The notes beneath the pieces are model-generated. The model saw only the letters and a list, made by a program, of their open reading frames with translations, was not told the DNA's origin and did not search any database. The position numbers were made by a program, and so were the translations under genes. Shown here one piece after another: positions 48,228 to 58,861 of a stretch of 64,000 nucleotides of DNA (position 1 is its first letter; each line of letters begins with the position of its first letter). The DNA lies in assembly GCA_002914805.1 (NCBI GenBank), contig JXTB01000096.1:62001-126000 (forward strand), in the 5' to 3' direction. Source of the DNA: Parasponia andersonii. Taxonomy: Eukaryota; Streptophyta; Magnoliopsida; Rosales; Cannabaceae.

Positions 48228-49637
48228 TCAAAGTACAACTTCATGTTGGAAATTAAACAGATGTGGATATTTTTCATATATTTCTGCTTCTAGCTCCCAA
48301 GTGGCTTCGTCCTCCTTATGGTGTTGCCAAAGAACCTTGATAAGTGGTATCGGCCTATTTCTAAGCACTTTGAGCCCTCTCCCCAGTATTCGAACTGGTT
48401 GTTCCTCATATATTATATCCTCTTGTAATGGCACTTCCACACACTGAATAACATGCGATGGATCAGGCACATACTTTTTGAGCATCAAGACATGAAAAAT
48501 ATTGTGCACTCGGCCTAATTGTGGTGGCAATTCTAAACAGTACACTACGGGTCCAATTCGAGAAGTAATCTCAAATGGTCCAATATATCTTGGAGCCAAT
48601 TTGCCTTTAAGCCCAAATCTGGTGATCCCATACCTTAGCGTCACTTTCAAAAATACTTGATCACCAACTTCAAATTCTACTTCACGTCTCTTTGGGTCCA
48701 CATAACTTTTCTGTCGACTCTGTATGACTTTAAGTCTTTGTTGAATCTTATTAATTTTCTTAGTAGTCTCTTGTATCAGTTCTGGCCCAAGAATGACATG
48801 CTCTTCAGCATCAGCCCAACACAAGGGTGATCTACACGGTCTTCCATATAATACCTTATATGGAGCCATGCTAAGACTAGTTTGGTAGCTGTTGTTGTAA
48901 GAAAGTTCCACTAATGACCGGTGATCATTCTAGCTTCCACCAAAATCCAGTACACAAGAGCGAAGCATGTCTTCTAGAATCTGAATAGTACTCTCAGATT
49001 GGCCATCTATCTGAGGATGGTGAGCAGTACTGAGATTTAGTTCTGTTCCCAAAGCTCTCTGCAAAGCTTTCCAGAACTTAGAAGTAAATCTTGGATCTCT
49101 GTCCGAAACTATGCTTGATGGCACTCCATGTAATTGAACAATATTATCAATGTAGAGATGACTAAGCTTGTTGAGTGAAAATTCAAATCTGATCGGTATG
49201 AAATGAGCAGTTTTCGTCATATAATCAACAATCACTTAAATTGTGTCATTCTTTCTTCGGGACATAGGCAAACCCATGACAAAGTCCATGATGATTTTAT
49301 CCCACTTCCACTCTTGTATGGGTAAAGGCTGTAATAGTCCAGTTGATCTCTCGTGTTCAGCTTTAACTTGCTGACATGTTATGCACTTAGCCACAAAAGT
49401 AGCTATGTCACATTTCATACCTTTCCACCAATACTGTCTCTTCAGATCATGATATCTTTTTGTGCTACCAAGATGTACTGCAAACTTGGACTTATGAGCT
49501 TCAATGAGAATGGTCTCTCTAAGATGAGGATCATTAGCTACTACTAGCTTTCCTTTGAAAAGCACAAATCCTTCTTTATTTATACTCCAACCTTCTAATT
49601 GTTCACCATTTTTGAGTTGATTCCAGATTGTTCTCAA
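48228..49637 (-). pseudogene. Element G integrase with chromodomain-like C-terminus
   Basis: Three open parts in one frame separated by two stops. 49637-49236 holds the HHCC zinc-binding region (YWWKGMKCD ... CITCQQVKAEH). 49235-48930 holds the catalytic core with IVDYMTKTAHF, IVSDRDPRFTSKF and QSE, so all three acidic residues are present. 48911-48228 holds the C-terminal region with GPFEI and KVLWQHHKEDEATWE. Stops at 49238-49236 and 48932-48930 both stand where plant relatives have Trp. Confidence 0.82.
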
Positions 49638-49646
49638 CTCTTGGTC

Positions 49647-51011
49647 TTACCATTGACTTTGCTGTACAGTTTGAAGAAGCGCAGGTGTGGCAACAACATT
49701 ACTGAGGTAAGCATCATTTCCAGACTCGAAGTACTGCAAGTTATAATCACTAATTGTCAATGAGTTCTTCCAATCTTGAAATATAAGTGCCGCTAATGAG
49801 CTAAGCGGTTTTTTACTCAAGGCATCAGCTACAACATTGGCCTTGCCGGGTTGGTATTGTAGTCCGAAGTCATAATCTTCCATATACTCAACCCATTTTC
49901 GTTGTCTCAAATTCAGATCCCATTGGGTGAAGAGATATTTCAAACTCTTATGGTCAGAGAATATTTCAAATTTCACACCATATAGATAATACCTCCAAAT
50001 TTTAAGTGCAAAAATTATTGTTGCAAGCTCTAGGTCATGGGTAGGATAGTTCCTCTCATGTGGCTTTAACTGACGAGAAGCATACGCTACAACTTGACCA
50101 TTTTGCATCTGAACACATCCTAATCCCATCTTAGAAGCATCGGTATACACCACATAATGTTCATTACTCTCAAGAACTATAAGAACAGGTGCAGTTGTAA
50201 ACTGTGCTTCAATTTCCTGAAAGCTTCTTCACAATCACTATCCCAAATGAACTTAACATCCTTCCTGGCCAAACTTGTTAATGGTAATGCAACTCTTGAG
50301 AAATTCTAAATAAAACGACAGTAATAACCTGCTAAACTGAGGAAACTTCGTATCTCTGTCACATTCTTTGGTCTTTCCCACTTTAGAATAGTTTCTACCT
50401 TAGTAGGATCGACTGAGATACCTTCTTGAGAAATTATATGCCCCAAGAATTTAACTTCTGACATCCAGAAGTCACATTTTGATCTTATGCATATAATTGT
50501 TGACTTCTCAAAACTTCAAGCACTATCCTCAGATGTTCGGCATAATCTTCCTGAGTCTTGGAATACACCAGGATATCATCAATAAAAATAATCATAAAAC
50601 AATCCAAGTATGGGCTAAAAATCTAATTCATGAGGTCCATAAAAGCTACAGGCACATTCGTCAAAATATTACCAGAAACTCAAAGTGACCATAACGAGTT
50701 CTGAATGTTATTTTCGATATATCTTCCTCTCTTATCTTCAACTAGTTATAACCTGACCTCAAGTCAATCTTAGAGAAAAATCTTGATCCACTAAGTTAAT
50801 CAAACAGCTCGTCAATCCTTGGTAGAGGATACTTATTCTTTATTGTCAGCTGATTTAACTTCCTGTAGTCCACACATAGCCTTAAAATACAGTCAGCTTT
50901 CTTGGCAAACAAAATAGGAGCACCCCAAGGAGAAGTACTACTCTGAATGAAACCCTTGGATATCAAATCATCTAATTGTTCCCTCAATTTGTTTATCTCT
51001 GCATGAGCCAT
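49647..51011 (-). pseudogene. Element G reverse transcriptase and RNase H
   Basis: 51011-50796 is the open RT start ([27 protein letters not shown]). 50790-50160 is broken but retains FIDDILVYS near 50580. 50153-49647 is an open RNase H ([38 protein letters not shown]) with the expected acidic residues. Confidence 0.82.
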
Positions 51012-51118
51012 GCAATAGGCTGGAATAAAAACTCAATACAGAACTCGATCTCCCTATCTGGTGGTAGCCCTTGTAAATCCTCTGGAAATACCTCTAGATA
51101 TTCACTCACCACCAAAAT

Positions 51119-51600
51119 CTATAGGTCCTGATCATTAGTTCTCATCTCACCATCAATGGCAAACAAGTTCCCATAGCACTCGAGTTTCTTCCTACCACCC
51201 AAACAAGCTTTAAGAACAGGACTTGGTTTCAATGAATTCATTTGGGCTTGATATATTACGAGTCGCCCATTATCCAGAAAAAGAGTCACTCGTTTATCAT
51301 AACAATTGACAATATCTCGATACTTGGAGAACCAATCCATACCAAGTATTACATCATATTGTTTCATTGGTAGTACAATTAAATCAGCAAGTAATTCTTT
51401 ACCATCAATCATCACATAACAAAATTTACAGACACTAGACACATTAGTTACTCCATCCAAAGGTGTTTCCAAAGTCAAGGCATAGTCCAACTCAGAAAAT
51501 TCTAACCCCAAAAGTTGAACAAATAACAAGGATATGAATATGAGATGCACCAGTGTCAAAGAAACACATGCCCAAGAATATGAAATAAGAACCATACCAT
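51119..51600 (-). pseudogene. Element G aspartic protease, frameshifted
   Basis: The active site DTGAS is visible at about 51556-51570 in a different frame from the rest. The conserved ADLIVLPMKQYDVILGMDW block is in the open frame 51595-51119. A frameshift between the two separates the catalytic Asp from the domain. Confidence 0.78.
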
Positions 51601-51899
51601 CAACAACATCTCAGCCAGTGTGTTTATTGGTACCATCAATTCCAGAAATTGCATAAGCTTGGCCAGTGACTTTTCCTTTTTCTTTATTGCCTCTTTCTTT
51701 TCCAGGATGACTACTACTAGATCCCGGACCACTGCTACCATATCCATGCCCTCCTTGACTCCCAGAAGCTTGAGGAGTCTGAAAATTCTGAGTATAACCC
51801 TGGGGGCGGTACTGGTGTTGGTAAGGTAGTGGAGATGAAAAAGCTTGGGAAACATCTTGAGATTGTTGTGACCTAGCTTGAGTGTTCTGGGGAGGTGCT

Positions 51900-52818
51900 G
51901 AACTAGAATAACTTCCAAGTGGTCCTCCCTAAGAAAGAGGGGATTTTTGTAGATGTTTTGGGCACTCATTCCTCTTATGGCCCTGCTGACCACGGTGGTA
52001 ACATGTATAGGTACTGAACCTCTTTTTACTTGATGAACCACTACCAATGTAGCTTTCGCTGTTTGGTGAACCTTGGGGAGACTATCGTCCTTGGTTCCTC
52101 TTGTTCACTTTTCTCTTGTTGCTTTTATTCCTTCTTGCACCCTGCTCATTTTCTACAGCTTCAGCTCATTGGGTAGCTAACACTACTTCAGAAAGAGTGG
52201 CAAACGAGTGAATAGCAATACGATTGTAGATGTTTCGATTCAGACTATTCTTAAACTTCGCAATTCGATAAGTGTCACACTACTGGGCTAAGGGTAAGGC
52301 TTGCTAATTCTACAAACTCCATCACGTATTGGTTTACTGTTCTATTCCCCTGAGTAAGTCTCTCAAAACGACCAACCACTTCAGCTTGTTGATCATCATT
52401 TGCATAACGTGCTTTGAAGAGTCTCTCAAATTCTTCCCATGTTATGCCTTCTATATTTTGCATAACTTCAATTATTTCCCACCAATGGATAGCATTTCCC
52501 GTCAAGTAAGAGATAGCCAACACAGCCCAGAACTCTCTAGGAATACCCAGGGTCTGAAAGTGTCGTCTCATGTCACGCAACCATGCATTGGCAACTAGTA
52601 GGTCAGAGGTTCAATCATACTGTCTAGGCTGAAGGCACATAAACTTCTGAAGATGGTCAGCCTGATCAGGTTGACGTTCTTGCTATGGTTGAGGCTGATA
52701 GTTAAGACTTTGCATCTCAAGGAAAGCATGACGCATTGCTTCGAAAAATTGGTTGAAGTCTTGTGGAATTGGAGGGGGCTCGGCACCAGGTTAGCGCCTC
52801 GAAGCTCTTCTAAGAGGC
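51900..52818 (-). pseudogene. Element G gag
   Basis: Starts MPLRRASRR at about 52818, followed by a stop. The core 52580-52275 is open (GNAIHWWEIIEVMQ, TWEEFERLFKARYA). The zinc knuckle at 52003-51962 reads CYHRGQQGHKRNEC, with Arg in place of the second zinc-binding Cys. Confidence 0.75.
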
Positions 52819-52934
52819 ATCTTTGAAAGTCTGAAATGATATACCAAACTAATAGTGAGGTAATGATGCATATCGTCATAAAAAAAATTTCAATCTAGTT
52901 CAATAGTGCTATGTCTGAGGTATTTAAAACTCTG

Positions 52935-52946
52935 GCTCTGATACCA
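52935..52946 (-). other. Element G primer binding site (Met-tRNA type)
   Basis: TGGTATCAGAGC on the minus strand, seven bases after the 5' LTR: an exact match to the initiator-Met-tRNA type site common in plant gypsy and copia elements. Confidence 0.88.
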
Positions 52947-52953
52947 TAATTTC

Positions 52954-55359
52954 TGTCATGACCTAAACCCCGGGGTAGTGGTAGAAGGGAAATTTTACTA
53001 GAATTGGAAATTCCTTAGTTTTTTTTTTTAAACAAAAGTACTTGGAATTCCAAACAGTGAACCTATCCCACAGTTCATAGTCACCAATAAACACAGACTG
53101 AAAAATTATTAGAGAAACCAAATTTCAAATAGTTCACTGAGCATCATCTTTTACACCTCAACATCAAGCTAGTATGGCATATATAGTTTACAGACATATT
53201 CAAAGTAACACACTTAATTTGAATGCTAGCAATATCCATCTTTTAACAAGACTTAAACACAAGTCTTAAATTCACACTCCTAGTATTACCAAGTCACAAA
53301 CTACAAATAAAAGATAGCTTCTATAAAATGCCCAGTAGGTTATCCAATTTCCCTTTTTGGGAAAGCCTTTTTATAATTCTCAAAACATCTGCATGGTTAG
53401 TAATACTGGAAAGCATTTCTATAATATTAAGAATTTAAACCATTTACAGAATAAAAGTCTTAATTAAAATAAACATAATGCACATCACATAAATCAACAC
53501 ATCACATGAACTCTCATCCTCTCATCATGACTAGAGCAACTTATACTACATGTATTGAGTATTTCCTGCCTGACATCTATCTTTGGAAACTATAGGGACA
53601 CTCATGTGTCTAATCCTACCGAACCGGAGGGACACCGAATGCCTACGCTTACCGAAGGAGATAGTCAGAAAATAAACCATGCGCGGGTTTATAGGCTATC
53701 ACAAAAAGCGGGTGTACTAGTCCGCCTACTACAACACCGTGATGTCTAAGACGACTCTCATGCATGATCATATGAAATGTGCAATATATAGAGTCTCAAA
53801 CTACCACACAATAGTTTAACATTCTAGACATGCTCTGATTTTTAATTAAAAATCTATTTTGTACTTAAAAATCCAAAAGTACAGATTCTATGGTTTTACT
53901 AAATCCCAAATATAAAAACATGTACAAAATCAAATGTAAAAATATCTAGAGCAGTCCATAATGTTTCACATTTTCATAATTCATTAAAATAACTATTCAA
54001 TTAATTCAATTTAATAAAATCACGAAAATTTCATTTTTTAGAATAAATTCCAATTTTAATGAAAATAATAGAAAACAAGGAAATTGAATCCCCTACCTCG
54101 AGATAGTAGTTATGTTGAGCTAATGATGCTCGAAATATCCTCAATTGATCACCTGACTGTTCAGACAGTCGTTCTCGAATCTCGACACATTCACTTGAAA
54201 AGTTGACTTTTCAAACGGAGTTTCGGATTAAGAAACAGAGGTCACCATTGAATTCAGAATACCTAAAAATATTGGGTTAGATATAAAGTTCGTTAAAAAC
54301 GGGTCCCGGTGCGAAACCGGCCGTGGCACGCAAAACGGTGCAAATCACGAGCTATTTTCTCGATTTTCGTGCCACTTTAGCTTATAGTGGTATTTTATTT
54401 CAAAATTCATATCCCAACCTCAGTGAGTCTAAATTCAAAGTCAGAACTCAGTTTGGAGGTCCCAAACATTAAATGGGTTCAAAAATCCAAAAATTATAAA
54501 AATACCATATTTGGAAAATAATTAGAAAAATGCCACATTTTCATTCCGATAATTAATGATCTTCTAGTTACCGTTTTAACACATCAAAATCATGAAATTT
54601 CATGTTTCAAACTCCTCTTTCACGTGATAAAATTTTTTCGGGATAAATAACTCAATTTCAAAATAATTACAAAAATACCACAAAAATTTAATATTATAAA
54701 ATTGCTACAGTAGTCAACTTCTCACCACAGCCGAGTTAGAGGCCGAGAGTGTCGAAAATGAAAGCTGGAGTCAAGGCGAGTTGAACGGTGCCAGAGTTGA
54801 GCTGATTGGACGTCGGACGGAGGAACGGCGAGCAAAAATCCGATCGGGTGGTGCCACCTTCGAACAACTTTTTCTCCGGCGAGGTGTGGCGAAACAGGAT
54901 GGTGGCACCAGGCATGGCTTCATCGGCATCTTTCGGTCACGGCGGGTAGGCGCGTCGGGCACATCGGCAGCCGGTGGCTCAGCGAATGAACAGTGACAGA
55001 AAGGGTGTTCAGAGGACCTCCGCGGAGAAGAAAGGAAAAAAGGGGGGTTTATATGCAATTTTTAGAAACGGTAGTATTGGGACACGTGGCGCAATCTGGT
55101 TTGACCAAAAATATTTCTGAAATTCCACTTTGGCCACAAATTTTAAAAAGATTATTTCACTTTAGTCCCTCCTTAATTACACTTTTGTCCTCAGTTTGTA
55201 ATTTTTTTTTTTTCACTTTTGCCCCAAATGCACCTAGACTTTATTTTGTCTAGGTTCAATACTAATAATTTAATTTCAAATAATTTGAAAATGTAGAATT
55301 ACCAAAATGTCCTTGAATTAAAATTACTTAATTACCCTTACAAAATTTAGGATTTTACA
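52954..55359 (-). repeat. Element G 5' LTR (2406 bp)
   Basis: Has intact TG...CA ends (TGTCATGACC...GGATTTTACA in plus orientation). Confidence 0.88.
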
Positions 55360-57834
55360 AAATCAATTATTCAAAGTTAATATTCTAATTCAAATTCCAT
55401 TCAAGAACCTAATGAGATATTAGGTCTCCATTGTATTGAAAGATGTGGAAAATACTTAACCTAGTATTCTCTTCAGACTAAATCAAAATCCTATAACACT
55501 GTTTACATCAATACTTGTAAAAATTCTCACATGTATTTACATTTTCACAAACAACTAGACTGCATAATTTTTTACAAAGATAATCAATATGTAACAAGCA
55601 AGATATATTAAGTAAACTCATTATCGAAAAATTAAACTAGCACAAACCAACCCTAATCTAATGAGTGAAAATCCACAAATAGAACGGATCACATGAATGG
55701 AGAAGAGTGTTACCTTGAATAGCTTCTTCTTTGTTCGGATATTTTCAAAGATTAAATGATGTCAAACCCTAGCCACAGAACAATAAATTCGGGCTAAATA
55801 AATCCTTCATTTAAATCACAAAATTAATGCTAAGCAAAAAGTAACGAGACCTTAAACTATTACAAAATCGTGATCGAGCTTCAAAAGGCGAGCATCAAAT
55901 CGTCGAGAGATTTTACTTCAGTGTTTCATGGCCCGAGCTTTAGAAGGGACAGAGCTTTGAATAAGATGCCATTTTTGACCTTTGTGAGAGATTTTAACTT
56001 CAGCACTATAGGACCAAAGCTTTGAAAGAGAAGCGTTTGAGAGAGAAGTATTTCAAGGCCATATGCATGAATTCGGGTAGAATCGCACGTGAAACTTGGG
56101 CCTTTTAACAACATTTTTAGGGAGTGTTATCAGCTCATGTTATAAAAGCCTTTTATTGTTGTAGTGGAAGCTTTAGAATTGTATTGAAATCAGAAGAAAC
56201 CTCGAAAGAGTGGGTGAGAGAAGAAGTTCTTCTTCTTCTTCTTCTTCTTCTTCTTTCTACTTCTTGGTTGGCAAGTGGGGGATGGATCTCTATCTGCACC
56301 AACGAAAATGGTGTCTTCTATTTCTATCTCTTTGTCTCGCACGAACTGGCAGAACTGAAAAAGACAGATAACCTTTGATTCTGGCGTTCGTTTCCTCTTG
56401 AGGACCAAAGCTTTCGACTCTAAAATAATACCCGTATACTCGTACAGTAATAATATAGAATAATTCAATTATAAATCTAATTGTGAAATATCATGACACT
56501 CAATGATTGAAAAAATGAAGTAGGAGAAAGTACCAGGCACTGAAGACGAAGCTCTGTAACTCAGAGTTTGAGTTTTTTAGGTGTTATCATAGCCAAATAG
56601 GGATCTCTGGGTCACAAACACAAATAGTGAAAAATTTAGACAGTGATTTGCGGAAGGTTCAGCCATTGGTGAGAGAGAGACGTCCATAATTAGAGATTAA
56701 GTTCCATGATGGCAAAAACCAAGAAGACAAAAGTGAAAATGGATTTTAGGGTTTCTAGAATTAGCTAGAAGGAGGAGGAGTAAGAAAGAAATTGGAGGAA
56801 AGAGGGTGAAGAATCCTAAAGAAAACGTCATAAGCCAACTTTTACAATTTTTTCTTAAAATACTCAAAATACCAGTACCCGTTACCAGCAGCCGGTTGTA
56901 ATTTTTCCAATTCAAAATGCTATTCACCCACTCTCCTTGATTAGATGGCCATTAAATTTACTTTATAGATGATCCTATAGTTAATACCTCAAAATGAAGT
57001 AAGGCACCGAAGAAGTGCCCTTATTTAAGATAATAGAAATGAGAATTTCATAATTGTTGTCGTTCACACGAACAGCGTAGGGCACAAGCATTTTCGGTCT
57101 TTTTTTGCCTGGAAAAAAATTAGATCACTATGAATTAATGTAAGATCCAATTATTTATGTGTAGTAGCAATTATTTATGTGTAGTAGCTATTTTCTTTTT
57201 TTTAGTTCGTACTATTGTTTCTTTTCAAAAAATAGGTTTGATTTGTTAGTTGTCTATTTAGAACACTCAGATTTTGAAAAATGTTCCCTCATTTTCTTAA
57301 AAAATTGTTTAGTTTGTATTCAAGTTTACAAGTTAATATTATATTATGTGACATCTGATTTATTGAATTGACATTTAAATATAAAATATAAAAAAATGTT
57401 TCTTTTTCCAAATTGTTTTAGTGTAGTTTTAAATTTCGACTTTTATCAGCCCACTAAATATATTTATAAATATAGCACTTTTTTTTATACTAAAGCACTC
57501 CTCGAATTAGTAGATAAACCTCAACCAGTTTTGGAGAAATTTATGAACAAACTTGAAACTTCATTAAAAAAACTGAGAAGAAGCTGGTAAGGATAGCTCC
57601 CTAAACAGCGGGCTTTTATAGTAAAATGATCAAATATTTGGACTTATTTTATATAAATATCTATTTTTAAATATTGTAGCATAAATAACATTATAAAATA
57701 TGACACACTTAGTATAAAAACTAACAGACCCATTATATAAACTAAACTGGTGTATAAGCGTGAAATGGTGAAAACATAAATACTCGGCCATTTAGTTATA
57801 AAAAAGAAAAAAAGAAAAGATATTTATTAAAAAT
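55360..57834. other. Intergenic DNA, no gene recognised
   Basis: Contains a (TTC)n microsatellite (about 56226-56255), which makes Lys-rich frames on the minus strand and Leu-rich frames on the plus strand, and an exact 20-bp direct repeat (57148-57167 / 57168-57187). Short open frames lack recognisable domains. Confidence 0.5.
57148..57187. repeat. Exact 20-bp tandem duplication
   Basis: CAATTATTTATGTGTAGTAG occurs twice head to tail. Confidence 0.95.
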
Positions 57835-58200
57835 GGGATAATTGCACAAAAATACCTTGAGGTATAGGTGTTCTACAATTTAAACTATGAAGTTTAGACT
57901 CTGTAAAATAATACCCTGAGATTAAGAATTTTTAAAAATTAATACCCTGAGTTAATTTTTTGAATAATTTTAATTAATAAAATACAATAATATCCTTAAA
58001 ATTAAGAAGAATAATAAGTTTTAATCTAGTTTTAATAAAGGATATTATTATTTTTTGATTGCTAAAATTGGTTAGAAATTCTATCCATGGTATTAATTTT
58101 CAAAAGTTCTTAATCTCAGGGTATTATTTTATAGAGTTCAAACTTCTTGATTTAAATTACAGAATACTAAAACTTGAGGGTATTTTTTTACAATTCACCC
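57835..58200. mobile_element. Long-TIR MITE (Mutator-like foldback), 366 bp
   Basis: Left arm from GGGATAATTGCACAAAAATA and right arm ending in TACAATTCACCC are inverted copies over roughly 115 bp, with shared blocks such as AAAATAATACCCTGAGATTA. Flanks TATTAAAAA (57825-57833) and TATTAAAAT (58201-58209) form a 9-bp duplication with one mismatch, the size made by Mutator-type transposases. It has no coding capacity. Confidence 0.82.
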
Positions 58201-58572
58201 TATTAAAATTAAGTGTAAAAAAATACACTTGTTCTAATTTTCCCTAGACTACTACTAGTAAGACTACAAGTAAGCATAATTTTGGGTTTTTACACTTCTA
58301 CTTAGAAAAATAGAAAAAATTACAAAAATACGTTAGGTCAGATTTTCTTTCAATTCATGTATTGTTTTTTTTTTTTAAGAAACAAATATTATTTCAATTC
58401 ACTAAACCGTTCTTTTCACGATTGGCCATCACCATTCAATATTCATAGTTTTCAAGTTCTTTTGTTGATTTTTATCTCTAATTTCGTAGTTTTCTAGTCA
58501 TTGTGGTAACTTGAGCAAGTTCTCCTGGTCTAAAATCGAAGTTGAAAACGGGAATGGAAACGTTACTAATTG
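58201..58572. other. Short intergenic stretch, no gene seen
   Basis: 58313-58340 reads 'gaaaaaattacaaaaatacg', reminiscent of Mutator-type terminal sequence, and could be the left end of the MULE at 61857; this is not supported further. Confidence 0.35.
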
Positions 58573-58861
58573 AGAATTGGTTTCTAGTTACTTGTTACTA
58601 ATTGAGCAATGGTTACCAGTTATATGTTACCAACTGTAAACTGGCTGCTAGTTGAGAAGTTATTTCTAGTTATTGGTTATCAGATCATAACTGGTTTCAA
58701 GTTACTTATTGCCAGATGAGAGCTGGTTTCTAGTTATTAGTTATCATATTAAAATTGATTTCCAATTATTGGTTACTAGTAGAAAAATGGTTGATAGTTA
58801 CTTGTTGACAACTGAGAAATAGTTTTCAGTTATTGGTTACTAGCTGAGAACTGGTTACCAG
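58573..58861. repeat. Degenerate 32-bp minisatellite, about nine copies
   Basis: Units of the form GAGAAcTGGTTtCtAGTTA-cTtGTTACtAact repeat with a period close to 32 bp. The solo LTR at 58862 interrupts the array, and a few weaker copies follow after 61687 (for example 'actaattgagtactagttac'). Confidence 0.8.

Larger units (their letters stand above)
45497..55359 (-). mobile_element. Element G: chromovirus (Tekay-like) Ty3/gypsy with 2.4-kb LTRs
   Basis: Read on the minus strand: 5' LTR 55359-52954, Met-type primer site 52946-52935, gag, protease, RT, RNase H, integrase with chromodomain-like end, polypurine tract and 3' LTR 48180-45497. Flanks are AAACC (45492-45496) and AAATC (55360-55364), a 5-bp duplication with one difference. 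Long LTRs, primer type and chromodomain fit the Tekay (Del) branch. Many stops and frameshifts mark it as inactive. Confidence 0.88.

Noticed and set aside
56124..56468. Leu-rich (plus) and Lys-rich (minus) open frames
   Set aside because: Both arise from the (TTC)n microsatellite at about 56226-56255. No domain and no splice context were seen.
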